Part shown: piece after piece, positions 15,566 through 24,674 of the stretch
Layout: each line of letters starts with the position of its first letter
Numbering within the stretch: the first letter of the stretch is position 1
Source of the DNA: JAGWBF01 sp963663025
GTDB taxonomy: Bacteria > Chloroflexota > Dehalococcoidia > Lucifugimonadales > JAGWBF01
Direction: 5' to 3'
DNA length: 64,000 bases
Assembly: GCA_963663025.1 (NCBI GenBank)
Contig: OY760073.1
Coordinates: forward strand, 1,364,001-1,428,000
Position numbers and translations under genes: made by a program
Notes under the pieces: model-generated
Told to the model about the DNA's origin: nothing
What the model saw: only the letters and a program-made list of their open reading frames with translations
The model's database searches: none

Positions 15566-16603
15566 ATGATAGCCCTAGTTATACGTCTTGTCGGAACCAT
15601 CGCCTTAGGCTTGGCGGGTTGGGGCCTCTGGGAACTCGTTTTCAATGATTCCCCCTGGGGAGCGGACTATCTTCCATGGGGCCTCGTTTCCACCCTGCTG
15701 GGAGTAGCGGCGGGAGTGGTGCTGGTTTCCCTGCCCATCCCTCTCATCAGGATCAACCGCTACATCAACCAGCTTCCCTTGTCCAGCCTGGTCTCCGCCG
15801 TGGTCGGCCTGGTCGCCGGGCTGATCGTGGCTTCCCTGGTATCCATTCCCCTCATTAACCTGGAGGGATGGCCCAGCTGGGGAGTGCCCCTGGCCCTCAA
15901 CTTCACCTTCGGGACCTTGGGGCTGTGGCTTGGGGTCCAACGGACGGGAGATGCGCGGAGAATCGCTCCGTCATCCTGGTCACCCGGCCTTTCGGAGCGG
16001 TCCCCTAATGGCCGCATACTGGTGGACACCAGCGCCATTATTGACGGCAGGATCGCCGACCTTAGCCAGACAGGATTCGTCCAGGGTCCCCTGATCATAA
16101 CCGGCTTCGTCCTTGACGAACTGAGGCACATCGCCGACTCCAGTGACGGGATGCGCCGCAGCCGGGGACGCCGGGGCCTGGATATCCTGGGACGACTTCA
16201 GAAAGACACCTCTGTTTCCGTGCAGATCATCGACGTTGACGATGTGGATGACCCTGAAGTGGACGGCAAGCTGGTGAAACTTGCCAAGCGCATGAAGGCT
16301 TCCATCCTGACCACCGACTTCAACCTCAACAGGGTGGCGGAGGTCCAGGGAGTACAGGTCCTGAACGTCAACGAGCTGGCAAATGCCCTCAAACCCATGG
16401 TGCTGCCGGGCGAAGACCTGACCGTGAACATCATCCAGGAGGGTAAGGAGATAGGGCAGGGCGTCGCCTTCCTGGACGATGGGACCATGGTGGTCGTCGA
16501 GGGCGGACGCCGTTTCCTGAACACCATCCAGGATGTCACCGTCACCCGGGTGCTCCAGACAGCCGCGGGCCGCATCATGTTCGCCCAGCCCAAGGGCGGC
16601 TAA
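15566..16603 (+). CDS. membrane PIN/TRAM-domain protein (YacL-type)
   Basis: 345 aa. Four membrane helices (about 2-24, 40-60, 73-98, 107-124), a cytosolic PIN nuclease domain (about 150-270) and a C-terminal TRAM RNA-binding domain (about 275-343). The PIN acidic residues are visible in LVDTSAIIDGR (Asp154), FVLDELRHIA (Glu185), DPEVDGKLV (Asp233) and LTTDFNLN (Asp251). It is probably an RNase of unknown target. ATG 15566 follows GAAGGTAGG. It heads a tight four-gene operon with ispD, ispF and cysS, an order common in Gram-positive and Chloroflexi genomes. Confidence 0.9.
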   Translation: MIALVIRLVGTIALGLAGWGLWELVFNDSPWGADYLPWGLVSTLLGVAAGVVLVSLPIPLIRINRYINQLPLSSLVSAVVGLVAGLIVASLVSIPLINLEGWPSWGVPLALNFTFGTLGLWLGVQRTGDARRIAPSSWSPGLSERSPNGRILVDTSAIIDGRIADLSQTGFVQGPLIITGFVLDELRHIADSSDGMRRSRGRRGLDILGRLQKDTSVSVQIIDVDDVDDPEVDGKLVKLAKRMKASILTTDFNLNRVAEVQGVQVLNVNELANALKPMVLPGEDLTVNIIQEGKEIGQGVAFLDDGTMVVVEGGRRFLNTIQDVTVTRVLQTAAGRIMFAQPKGG

Positions 16604-16605
16604 GA

Positions 16606-17367
16606 ATGTCCCCTGGCGCAGACGCCGACAGTTCCGCACAAAGCGACGCAGGGTCCATGGGCCTGATCATTGTTGCTGCGGGCAGCGCCACTCGCATGAT
16701 GGGCGTGGACAAGATATTTCTCCCTGTCCTAGGAGTTCCCCTCATCGCCTACTCGGTAGAAGCGTTGGCTTCTTCCCCCCTGGTAGGCAGCTTCGTCCTG
16801 GTGCTGGCGCCCCATAACGTCACCGCCGGCGAGAACCTCGCCGTCGAAAGGGGATGGGACAAGCTGGCCGGAGTGTGTGAGGGCGGTGCCAGAAGGCAGG
16901 ACTCGGTGAAGCGGGGACTGGAACAGCTTTCCGCTTATTCCTGGGTGGCCGTCCATGACGGGGCGCGCCCCCTTCCCGGGCCGGGCATCCTGGAACGGGG
17001 CCTGCAGGCGGCCAGGGAAACGGGCGCCTCGGTGGCTGCCGTGCCTGCAAAGGACACTATCAAAGTGGTCTCCGACGACGGAGTCGTAGAAGCCACACCC
17101 CCGAGATCGAGCCTATGGATGGTGCAGACGCCCCAGGTGTTCGCCTACGACATCCTGGAAGCGGCCCATCGGTCTTGTACCGAGTCCTTCACCGACGATG
17201 CGGCCATGGTGGAGAGCATGGGGTACAAGGTGCGGGTCTTCGAAGGCTCTTACGCCAACCTGAAGGTCACCACTCCCGAAGACCTGCCCATGGTCGAAGC
17301 GTCCCTGAAGGCGGGAGCAGCCGCGAAGGCCCAGGAAGCTATGCAAGGGGGAGCGACGAAGCGGTAG
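16606..17367 (+). CDS. ispD: 2-C-methyl-D-erythritol 4-phosphate cytidylyltransferase
   Basis: Third step of the MEP isoprenoid pathway, making CDP-ME from MEP and CTP. 253 aa. The nucleotidyltransferase signature is LIIVAAGSATRMMGVDKIFL; EGGARRQDSVKRGL and VAVHDGARPL are intact, as is WMVQTPQVFAYDIL. The start at 16606 is 2 bases after the PIN/TRAM stop; a second ATG at 16657 (MGLIIVAAG) gives the usual family N-terminus and may be the real start. The stop overlaps the ispF GTG. Confidence 0.93.
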   Translation: MSPGADADSSAQSDAGSMGLIIVAAGSATRMMGVDKIFLPVLGVPLIAYSVEALASSPLVGSFVLVLAPHNVTAGENLAVERGWDKLAGVCEGGARRQDSVKRGLEQLSAYSWVAVHDGARPLPGPGILERGLQAARETGASVAAVPAKDTIKVVSDDGVVEATPPRSSLWMVQTPQVFAYDILEAAHRSCTESFTDDAAMVESMGYKVRVFEGSYANLKVTTPEDLPMVEASLKAGAAAKAQEAMQGGATKR

Positions 17368-17852
17368 TGGGCAGCCGGGTGGGAATTGGATTTGACGCAC
17401 ATCCCTTGGTGGAGGGCCGCCTCCTTGTGCTGGGAGGCGTCCAGGTCCCCCACGGGCGCGGCCTGTCGGGCCATAGCGACGGCGACGTCCTCTGCCATGC
17501 CATCATGGATGCCCTCCTGGGAGCAGCCAACCTGGGCGACAAGGGCACCCACTTCCCCTCTTCCGACCCTGGGCTGGAGGGTGCGTCCAGCCTGACCCTC
17601 CTATCCCAGGTGCTGGCCCTTATCAGGCAAAGCGGTTGGCAGATAGCAAACGTAGATGCTACCATCTTGGCGCAGCAACCCAAGCTGTCGCCCTACATTC
17701 CAACCATGAAATCAAACATCGAAGCCACGCTAGACCTCATCTCCAGGGGAGTCGTCAGCATCAAGGCTACCACCACGGACTACCTGGGTTTCGCAGGCCG
17801 GGAGGAAGGGATTGCGGCCCAGGCCATCGCCATGCTGGAGGAAGCTGCGTGA
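17367..17852 (+). CDS. ispF: 2-C-methyl-D-erythritol 2,4-cyclodiphosphate synthase
   Basis: Fifth MEP-pathway step, converting CDP-ME 2-phosphate to MEcPP. 161 aa, normal length. The metal-binding DAHPL is near the N-terminus (RVGIGFDAHPLVEG), then GHSDGDVLCHAIMDALLGAA and HFPSSD. The start is GTG at 17367, whose G is the last base of the ispD stop (TAGTG), so the two are coupled. The stop overlaps the cysS GTG by four bases. The intermediate IspE kinase is not in this cluster. Confidence 0.95.
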   Translation: MGSRVGIGFDAHPLVEGRLLVLGGVQVPHGRGLSGHSDGDVLCHAIMDALLGAANLGDKGTHFPSSDPGLEGASSLTLLSQVLALIRQSGWQIANVDATILAQQPKLSPYIPTMKSNIEATLDLISRGVVSIKATTTDYLGFAGREEGIAAQAIAMLEEAA

Positions 17853-19210
17853 GGCTGTACAACACCCTTACCGGTGAAGAGCAGGAGTTCAGCCCCGCCG
17901 GCGACAAGGTCAAGATGTACGTCTGCGGCGTCACTCCCTACGCTCCCTGCCACCTGGGCCATGCCATGAGCTACGTCTTCTTCGATGTCCTCCGGCGCTA
18001 CCTGGAGTACATCGGCCACGAGGTCGAGCACGTCCAGAACTTCACCGACATCGACGACAAGATCATCCAGAGGGCCCAGGAGTCCAACACAGACACGAAC
18101 AACCTGGCCCAGACCCATATCGATGAGTTCATGGAAAGCATGGACGCCCTCAACATCAAGCGGGCCCATCACTATCCCAGGGCAACCCAGGAGATACCCC
18201 AGATACTGGACGTGATCGAGCAGCTTGTGGAGAAGGGGTACGCCTACGCCTCCGACGGGGATGTGTACTTCCGCGTGTCCAAATACGACAGCTACGGGGA
18301 CCTGAGCCATCGAAGCATCGACGGAATGATCGCAGGCGCCAGGGTGGAGATAGGGGTCTCCAAGGAGAACCCCATGGACTTCGCCCTATGGAAGGCGGCC
18401 AAGCCGGGGGAGCCAAGCTGGGACAGCAAGTGGGGGCCCGGCCGCCCCGGCTGGCACATCGAATGCACCGCAATGTCTATGTCCTACCTGGGCAGCACCC
18501 TGGACATCCACGGGGGCGGGCAGGACCTGGTCTTTCCCCATCACGAGAACGAGAAGGCCCAGAGTGAGGCCTTTACCGGCCAGATCCCCTTCGTCCGCCA
18601 TTGGGTGCACAACGGCCTCCTGAACATGGGCGACGACAAGATGAGCAAGTCCCTGGGCAACAACGTCTCCCTTAACGAAGCCCTCAAACGATACGGAGCC
18701 GACGCTCTCAGGATCTTCTTCCTCAGCTCACACTACCGGAGCCCCCTAACCTTCAGCGAAGAGGGTGTTTCGGGCACGGAGCGGGCGGCCGAGCGCCTCG
18801 CCAATGCCCTCCGCGAAGAGACCGGCGACAGTGCCGGGACTCTTGATCCCGACCCCTACAAGGAGCGTTTTCTACGGGCAATGGACTCGGACCTGAACAC
18901 ACCCCAAGCCCTGGCAGCGATGTTCGACCTAGCCCGGGAGATCAATCGTAGCAAGGAAGCGGGCTCGGGGGTGAAGAAGGCCCAGGATGCCCTGAGGGAA
19001 TTGGGAGGTGTGCTGGGGTTGACCTTCGACAGCGGGCGGGACAACCAGGGCGTCGGCTCGGAACCCTTCATCCAGCTTCTGGTGGAAACCCGCACCCAGC
19101 TACGGGAGTCCAAGCAGTACGCACTGGCGGACAAGATACGCTCGGACCTGTTGGAGCTGGGCGTGGAGCTGGAAGACACAGCCCGCGGGACCGACTGGAG
19201 GTTCCGATAG
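17849..19210 (+). CDS. cysS: cysteinyl-tRNA synthetase
   Basis: Charges tRNA-Cys. 453 aa. The start is GTG 17849, overlapping the ispF stop in GTGA. The class I signatures are a HIGH variant in APCHLGHAMSYV and DDKMSKSLGN. The zinc-site residues lie in CGVTPY, GWHIECTAMS and HHENEKAQSE. The N-terminal VRLYNTLTGEEQEF fits the family start. Last gene of the PIN/TRAM-ispD-ispF-cysS operon. Confidence 0.97.
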   Translation: MRLYNTLTGEEQEFSPAGDKVKMYVCGVTPYAPCHLGHAMSYVFFDVLRRYLEYIGHEVEHVQNFTDIDDKIIQRAQESNTDTNNLAQTHIDEFMESMDALNIKRAHHYPRATQEIPQILDVIEQLVEKGYAYASDGDVYFRVSKYDSYGDLSHRSIDGMIAGARVEIGVSKENPMDFALWKAAKPGEPSWDSKWGPGRPGWHIECTAMSMSYLGSTLDIHGGGQDLVFPHHENEKAQSEAFTGQIPFVRHWVHNGLLNMGDDKMSKSLGNNVSLNEALKRYGADALRIFFLSSHYRSPLTFSEEGVSGTERAAERLANALREETGDSAGTLDPDPYKERFLRAMDSDLNTPQALAAMFDLAREINRSKEAGSGVKKAQDALRELGGVLGLTFDSGRDNQGVGSEPFIQLLVETRTQLRESKQYALADKIRSDLLELGVELEDTARGTDWRFR

Positions 19211-19329
19211 CGATGCTTTCCCGTGTTCCCTCCGGCCCCGCGCAGCACCTTCATGCCTAGTCTCGTCAGCGTCCTTCTCGTAGAGGCGCCCGTGCTTTGC
19301 CCTGACATTCGTCCCTTGCGGGTCGCCGC

Positions 19330-20718
19330 ATGACTGATAGCCGACTGCTGGACTCCCTGAAGGGCATCCTGCCTGCTCAAGATGTTCTGAGCGCGCCGGC
19401 TGACCTGGACCGATACTCCGCCGATGCCCTCACCCCATTCCGCGCCTTCGACAATGCCGACATGCTGGAGCGGATGGCCGACGTTGTGGTCATACCCCGG
19501 TCAGTCGAGCAGGTCTGCGAAGTGGTCCGCCTGGCGAACACCACTGGGACACCCATCGTTCCCTATGGCGGAGGCACGGGGGTCATGGGTGGCGCCCTTC
19601 CAGTTCAGGGCGGCATCGTGGTTGACCTGAAGGGCCTGAACAAGGTCCTGTCCATCAGCCCTATGGATGGCACCTGCGTGGCCGAGGGCGGCGTGGTCCT
19701 CCAAGATTTGTCCGATGCCCTGGCGCTCCACGGCTTCATCTTCGGCCACGACCCATGGAGCGTCCCCATCGCCACCGTGGCAGGCGCCATCTCCACCAAC
19801 GGCGTCGGCTACATGGCATCGGCTTACGGGCCCATGGGCAGCCAGGTGAAGGCCCTGGAGGTCGTGCTGCCCAGCGGGGAGGTGCTGACCACCAAGGCGG
19901 TAGTTAAGGGGTCTTCAGGCCCAGACCTCAACCACCTGTTCATTGGTACCGAAGGGGTGTTCGGGATCATCACGAAGGCAACCTTGAAGATCGTCCGCGC
20001 CCCCGAGGCTAGGTCATTCTCCACCGTAGCCTTTGGCTCCTTCGACCAAGGGTTTGAGGCTGTTACCGAGTTGTTCGCCATCGGGCTGGTCCCCACCCTG
20101 ATCGACCTTACCGAGGAGCCCGATGAGGGCGTGGCCCTCTACATGATGTTCGATGGATACACCGAAGGGGTGTCTGCACAGGCGTCCAGAGCCTCCCAGG
20201 TTTGCGCCTCCTTCGGAGGAGTAGAGTCGGACGCTGACCGCACGGTCAAGTATTGGGATGAGCGTCACAGCAGCGGGGAGAACTATCGACAGAACATGCT
20301 GGACCAGCCCCGGAGCGTCCGATGGAACCGGCCCAGGGCCAGGAGCTTCGACTACCTGCACACCGCCTTGCCCATCTCCGAAGTGCTGGAGTACCGCAGG
20401 CGATGCGAAGACATCCTGGCCGGCACGGGGATCAGTGTCGTGGAGTACGCCATCTGGACCCACCCGGAGCTGTTCTCCATGTTGCTGGTGCCCGACGGGT
20501 CCCAACAAGGAAAGCCAGATGAACTGGGCAGGGTGGTGGATGCAGTACTCTCCCTAGCCCAGGACATGGGAGGCTCCATGGAGTACTGCCACGGCGTAGG
20601 CGTGAAGCTATCTCACCTGCTGGCCCGGGAGAAGGGCCCCGAGTACGATGTCGCCCGGACCATCAAGCAGGCCCTGGACCCCAACAACATCATGAACCCG
20701 GGCAAGCTGTTCCGGTGA
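19330..20718 (+). CDS. FAD-linked oxidase, glycolate oxidase (GlcD)/D-lactate dehydrogenase type
   Basis: 462 aa, FAD-binding PCMH/VAO fold. The FAD site reads PYGGGTGVMGGALP and GHDPWSVPIATVAGAISTNG, followed by GTEGVFGIITKATLKI. The C-terminal oxidase domain ends with CHGVGVKLSHLLAREKGP and DPNNIMNPGKLFR, as in GlcD, D-lactate and alkyldihydroxyacetonephosphate synthase-like enzymes. The substrate is probably a D-2-hydroxy acid, but sequence alone cannot choose. It stands alone; the convergent clp gene ends 20 bases away. Confidence 0.88.
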   Translation: MTDSRLLDSLKGILPAQDVLSAPADLDRYSADALTPFRAFDNADMLERMADVVVIPRSVEQVCEVVRLANTTGTPIVPYGGGTGVMGGALPVQGGIVVDLKGLNKVLSISPMDGTCVAEGGVVLQDLSDALALHGFIFGHDPWSVPIATVAGAISTNGVGYMASAYGPMGSQVKALEVVLPSGEVLTTKAVVKGSSGPDLNHLFIGTEGVFGIITKATLKIVRAPEARSFSTVAFGSFDQGFEAVTELFAIGLVPTLIDLTEEPDEGVALYMMFDGYTEGVSAQASRASQVCASFGGVESDADRTVKYWDERHSSGENYRQNMLDQPRSVRWNRPRARSFDYLHTALPISEVLEYRRRCEDILAGTGISVVEYAIWTHPELFSMLLVPDGSQQGKPDELGRVVDAVLSLAQDMGGSMEYCHGVGVKLSHLLAREKGPEYDVARTIKQALDPNNIMNPGKLFR

Positions 20719-20737
20719 GGCACCTGCGGCCCCTGGG

Positions 20738-23227
20738 CTAGACGGGCACTTCCTCCCTGTCCACAGCGGCTTGTTCCTCAGCCGCCTTCTGCCCCTCGTC
20801 TCCCTGGCCCTCTGAAAAGGTCAGGGCCTTGCCGTCGCTCCCCACCAGGACGTGAGCGCCTGCCTGGAACTGACCGGTAAGTACAGCCTTGGCCAGAGGG
20901 TTCTCCAGGTAACGCTGGATAGCCCGACGCAGCGGCCTGGCGCCGTAGCTGGGGTCGTACCCCTCCCTGGCCAGCAGCTCCAGGGCATCCTGGGTCAGCT
21001 CGAAGGTAATCTCCCGATCGGTCAGCCGGCTCCTCACGTCGGCAACCATGAGCTGCACGATCTGTTCGATCTGCTCCTTGGTCAACGCGCTGAAGATGAC
21101 GATCTCGTCGATGCGGTTCAGGAACTCGGGTCTGAAGCTCTTCTTCAGAGCGTCTTGGACCGACTCCCTTATCCGTCCCTGGTCTATCGACCCGTTGTCT
21201 TCCTTGTGAAAGCCGAAGGGCTGGCGGTCCAGCAGGTTCGTCCCCAGATTGCTGGTCATGATGACAACGGCATTCCGGAAGTCCACGGTCCGGCCGTGCC
21301 CATCGGTCAACCGCCCGTCCTCCAGTATCTGTAGGAGGATGTTGAACACATCGGGGTGAGCCTTCTCGATCTCGTCGAAGAGGATAACCCTGAAGGGATG
21401 TCTGCGCACCGCTTCGGTAAGCTGGCCTCCGTCGTCGAACCCCACGTAACCCGGCGGCGAACCGATTAGCCGGGAGACCGCATGCTTCTCCATGTACTCC
21501 GACATATCGACGCGGATCATGTTGGCATCATCGTCGAAGAGGAACCATGACAATGCCCGGGCAAGCTCCGTCTTTCCCACACCCGTAGGTCCCAAGAAGA
21601 TAAAGCTGCCTATGGGACGCTTGGGGTCCGAGATTCCCGAGCGGGCGCGCCTTATGGCGTCGGAGACGACGACCACAGCTTCTTCCTGGCCGATCACCCG
21701 CTCGTGGAGGCGCTCCTCCATGTGCAGGAGCTTCTCGGCCTCCTCCTCCAGGAGCCTGGACGTCGGAATTCCCGTCCAAAGCTCAATGAGCTTGGCGATG
21801 TCCTGCTCATCGATGGTCATGTCGATCTTTCTGCTCTTGAACCACTCGTCCCGGGCTTCGGCGTACTCCTGCTCCAAGCGCAGACGCTCGGTCCGAAGCT
21901 GGGCCGCCCGTTCGTAGTCCGCCCTCTGGGACGCCGCCTCCTCTTCGTTGACCAGCTCCTGGATGCGCTGCTCGTGCTCCTTCAGGTGGCTGGGCAGGCT
22001 GTCCGCCTCGATGCGTACCTTGCTGGCGGCCTCATCTATTAGGTCCACCGCCTTGTCCGGCAGCCTGCGGTCGGCGATGTAGCGGCTGCTGAGCCGGGCG
22101 GCGTGGATCAGGGCCGAGTCCTCGATCTGCACCTTGTGATGGGCCTCGTACCGGGGCCGCAATGCCCGCAGTATCTCGATTGTCTCATCCACCGTAGGCT
22201 CTTCCAAGAATATCGGCTGGAAGCGCCTCTCCAGGGCCGGGTCCTTCTCTATGTACTTCCTGTACTCCTCGGTGGTGGTGGAGCCGATGCACTGGAGCTC
22301 GCCCCGCTGCAGGGCCGGCTTCAGCAGGTTGGATGCATCTATGGCCCCTTCGGCGCCCCCCGCGCCCACCACGGTGTGGATCTCGTCTATGAAGAGGATC
22401 ACCTCACCGCCGGCATCCTTCACCTCATCCATAACCGCCTTGAGACGCTCCTCGAACTCCCCCCGGAACTTAGCGCCCGCAACCAGTCCGCCCATGTCCA
22501 GGGCCAGCAGACGCCGGTCCTTCAACACGCCCGGAACATTGCCGGCGATGATGCGCTGGGCGAGGCTTTCGGCTATGGCAGTCTTTCCGACGCCGGCGTC
22601 CCCGATGACAACCGGGTTGTTTTTGCGACGCCGGGTCAACGTCTGCATCACCCGCCTGACCTCTTCGTCCCTGCCCACCACCGGGTCCAGCTTCCCCTCC
22701 TCGGCGAGCTTGGTCAGGTCGATGCTGTACCTTTCCAGAGAGCGGTACTTGCTCTCAGCCCTGGGGTCGTCGATCCTGTGGCTGCCACGTACCTGCATCA
22801 AGGCCCGATAGACGTTCTCCTGGTCGATTCCAGCCTCTTTCAACACATGCTTGACCTCGCCGTCGCGCTCCATGGAGGCGGCGATGAGCAAGTGCTCTGT
22901 ACCAATAAACTCATCCTTCATATGCTCGGCTTCCAGGCGGGCGTTCTCCAGCATCTGGGCAGCCCTGGGCGTTGCATAAATCTGGTTGGTCTCTGTGGCC
23001 ATTTTCGGGAACTTCTCCAAGGCTTCCCGCATCCGATCGCGCACCGGCTCGATGGGGATTCCCAGCTTGCCCAGTATGTCGGCGGGCAAGCCCGACTCCA
23101 GCTCCAGCAGGGCCAGCAGCACATGCTCCACATCCCACTGGCTATGCTTGTACCGACGAACGATAGCTTGAGAGTCGGACAACACCTGCCTCGCTTGCTC
23201 AGTAAATTTTTCAGGACTCAGTATCAT
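20738..23227 (-). CDS. Clp-family AAA+ unfoldase (ClpC-like, HspR operon)
   Basis: 829 aa with an N-terminal Clp repeat domain and two AAA+ modules. Walker A motifs are GDAGVGKTAIAES (about 207-219) and GPTGVGKTELARA (about 541-553). The linker (about 405-450) is short and UVR-like (RADYERAAQLRTERLRLEQE), as in ClpC, not the long coiled M-domain of ClpB. It should unfold proteins for ClpP or act in disaggregation; ClpP is not in the window. ATG 23227 is chosen because AAGGAGATTGG precedes it. It is the third gene of the cbpA-hspR-clp operon, so heat-shock control by HspR is likely. Confidence 0.93.
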   Translation of the reverse strand: MILSPEKFTEQARQVLSDSQAIVRRYKHSQWDVEHVLLALLELESGLPADILGKLGIPIEPVRDRMREALEKFPKMATETNQIYATPRAAQMLENARLEAEHMKDEFIGTEHLLIAASMERDGEVKHVLKEAGIDQENVYRALMQVRGSHRIDDPRAESKYRSLERYSIDLTKLAEEGKLDPVVGRDEEVRRVMQTLTRRRKNNPVVIGDAGVGKTAIAESLAQRIIAGNVPGVLKDRRLLALDMGGLVAGAKFRGEFEERLKAVMDEVKDAGGEVILFIDEIHTVVGAGGAEGAIDASNLLKPALQRGELQCIGSTTTEEYRKYIEKDPALERRFQPIFLEEPTVDETIEILRALRPRYEAHHKVQIEDSALIHAARLSSRYIADRRLPDKAVDLIDEAASKVRIEADSLPSHLKEHEQRIQELVNEEEAASQRADYERAAQLRTERLRLEQEYAEARDEWFKSRKIDMTIDEQDIAKLIELWTGIPTSRLLEEEAEKLLHMEERLHERVIGQEEAVVVVSDAIRRARSGISDPKRPIGSFIFLGPTGVGKTELARALSWFLFDDDANMIRVDMSEYMEKHAVSRLIGSPPGYVGFDDGGQLTEAVRRHPFRVILFDEIEKAHPDVFNILLQILEDGRLTDGHGRTVDFRNAVVIMTSNLGTNLLDRQPFGFHKEDNGSIDQGRIRESVQDALKKSFRPEFLNRIDEIVIFSALTKEQIEQIVQLMVADVRSRLTDREITFELTQDALELLAREGYDPSYGARPLRRAIQRYLENPLAKAVLTGQFQAGAHVLVGSDGKALTFSEGQGDEGQKAAEEQAAVDREEVPV

Positions 23228-23240
23228 CACCCAATCTCCT

Positions 23241-23585
23241 TCAGGTCCGATCCCGCCCGGACGTCTGCCTGGACTCACTAAGGCGATCGACCTCGGAAGT
23301 TAGCTCATTAACCTGGGCTTCGAGCTGGTTGACGCGATTCAACAGCTTCAACACCACCTCCACTCCCGCCAGGTTCACGCCCATCTCATCCGTAAGGGCT
23401 TTGATCCTCCGCAGCAGCTCGATATCCCTGGGGGAGTAAAGCCTCTGCTTTCCCAGGGAGCGGGAAGGTTCCACCAACCCCACCCTCTCGTAGTATCGAA
23501 GGGTCTGGGCGTGCACCCCCACCATCCTGGCTGCGACGCTTATGACGTAGCAGGGCTCATCGTTGAACCCGTAGTCAACCATCAT
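23241..23585 (-). CDS. hspR: MerR-family heat-shock repressor HspR
   Basis: 114 aa. The MerR helix-turn-helix (about 14-60) reads YVISVAARMVGVHAQTLRYYERVGLVEPSRSLGKQRLYS, followed by a coiled-coil tail (LLNRVNQLEAQVNELTSEVDRL). HspR represses chaperone operons by binding HAIR sites. The start overlaps the cbpA stop in ATGA, and clp follows after 13 bases, so the operon is probably autoregulated. Confidence 0.93.
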   Translation of the reverse strand: MMVDYGFNDEPCYVISVAARMVGVHAQTLRYYERVGLVEPSRSLGKQRLYSPRDIELLRRIKALTDEMGVNLAGVEVVLKLLNRVNQLEAQVNELTSEVDRLSESRQTSGRDRT

Positions 23586-24478
23586 GCTCTCTTCTCCTTG
23601 GCATACCGCAGCTCCCGGATCTGCCTGAAAAGGTCTCGCTCCTCTTCCGTTAGACCTTTGGGAAGCACCACCCTGGCCGTTGCCAGCAGGTCTCCCCTCT
23701 TGACCGCATCTTTCAGGCGGGGCATACCCTGCCCCGACAGCCTGAAGGTTTGTCCGTTCTGGGTCTCCGGCGGGATGGCCAACATCACCTGGCCCGTCAT
23801 GGTCCGGACAGCCACTTCACCGCCCAGTACAGCCTCGGACAGCGGCACCTCCACCTCCGTGGAAAGGTCTGCTCCCGAGCGCCGGAAGCGCGGGTGCTCC
23901 TTTACAACAACATCGAGGTAAATCTGCTGGCCTGGGTTGTTCCCGGCGGGGATGCGTACCCTGGAACCGGTATCCACCCCCGGAGGTATCTTGACCTCCA
24001 GCTTCCGAGGCTCGCTCGACCGGCCTGCAAGGGTCTCGACCAGCCGGACCGTTCCTGCGAAGGCTTCCTCCAGCGTCAACTCTGCCGAGTATCTTGCGTC
24101 CGGGGGGGCGAAGTCGCCCATGCCCGAGAAAATGTCGGAAAAGAAGTCGCTGGTTGGGATGGATGAGAAATCGAATGGGGAGTCGCCGCTGCTGTAGGTG
24201 TAGCGGCGCCCCTGGAAGCCCTGGCCTCCGGCTTGAGCCTGCTGGTCGAGCTGGTCGGCGTAGCGCCAGTTGTCCCCGTACTTGTCGTAGCTCTTTCTCT
24301 TGTCGGAGTCGGAGAGCACCTCGTGGGCTTCGTTGATCTTCTTGAACTCGGCCTCAGCCTCTGCATTGCCCGGATTCAGGTCGGGGTGGAGCTGCCGGGC
24401 CTTTTTTCGGTATGCTTGGCGTATCTCCCTGTCGGAGGCTTCCTTGGAAACGCCGAGGCGAGCGTAGAAGCTATCCAT
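23582..24478 (-). CDS. DnaJ-like co-chaperone, CbpA type
   Basis: 298 aa. N-terminal J domain with the HPD motif (31-33), a Gly/Phe-rich linker (about 85-125), then two beta-sandwich client-binding domains. The cysteine-rich zinc finger of DnaJ is absent, which makes it CbpA-like (type B). It is the first gene of the heat-shock operon and should stimulate a DnaK that is not encoded here. Confidence 0.92.
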   Translation of the reverse strand: MDSFYARLGVSKEASDREIRQAYRKKARQLHPDLNPGNAEAEAEFKKINEAHEVLSDSDKRKSYDKYGDNWRYADQLDQQAQAGGQGFQGRRYTYSSGDSPFDFSSIPTSDFFSDIFSGMGDFAPPDARYSAELTLEEAFAGTVRLVETLAGRSSEPRKLEVKIPPGVDTGSRVRIPAGNNPGQQIYLDVVVKEHPRFRRSGADLSTEVEVPLSEAVLGGEVAVRTMTGQVMLAIPPETQNGQTFRLSGQGMPRLKDAVKRGDLLATARVVLPKGLTEEERDLFRQIRELRYAKEKRA

Positions 24479-24498
24479 GGCCGTTCTCTATATGGGTT

Positions 24499-24505
24499 CT
24501 TGAGT
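24499..24505. promoter_or_regulatory. HspR (HAIR) half-site
   Basis: CTTGAGT matches one arm of the HAIR consensus CTTGAGT-N7-ACTCAAG. The expected second arm at 24513-24519 reads TAGCTGG and does not match. It lies in the 5' leader of cbpA, 21 bases before its start. Confidence 0.45.
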
Positions 24506-24567
24506 AAGATTGTAGCTGGCAAAAAGCTGCCTTGTCAATATACCTAGAAGAATACATACATATGTCT

Positions 24568-24595
24568 AGTATAATAGTTAATAATTACCTATCAA
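24568..24595 (-). promoter_or_regulatory. sigma-70-type promoter of cbpA-hspR-clp
   Basis: On the minus strand TTGATA (24595-24590), a 16-base AT-rich spacer and TATACT (24573-24568). The transcript start would be about 80 bases upstream of cbpA. The AT-rich stretch stands out from the surrounding GC-rich DNA. Confidence 0.8.
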
Positions 24596-24623
24596 GTTAC
24601 CATACTGATGTTATGTCAGCTTA

Positions 24624-24639
24624 AACGTTCAAGAACGTT
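24624..24639. promoter_or_regulatory. AACGTT repeated palindrome, possible operator
   Basis: AACGTTCAAGAACGTT: two self-complementary AACGTT hexamers four bases apart, 35 bases upstream of the DUF1801 gene start. Function is a guess from position. Confidence 0.3.
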
Positions 24640-24674
24640 GGCAAACCGGAGACTTGACGACAAGTGGAGGAGAG

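Noticed and set aside
22103..23281. Long plus-strand frame opposite the clp gene
   Set aside because: Antisense to an intact Clp ATPase; the translation is Leu/His/Gln-rich and has no ribosome site or domain.
24499..24519. A full HspR HAIR palindrome upstream of cbpA
   Set aside because: Only the CTTGAGT arm is present; the other arm has two of seven matching bases.
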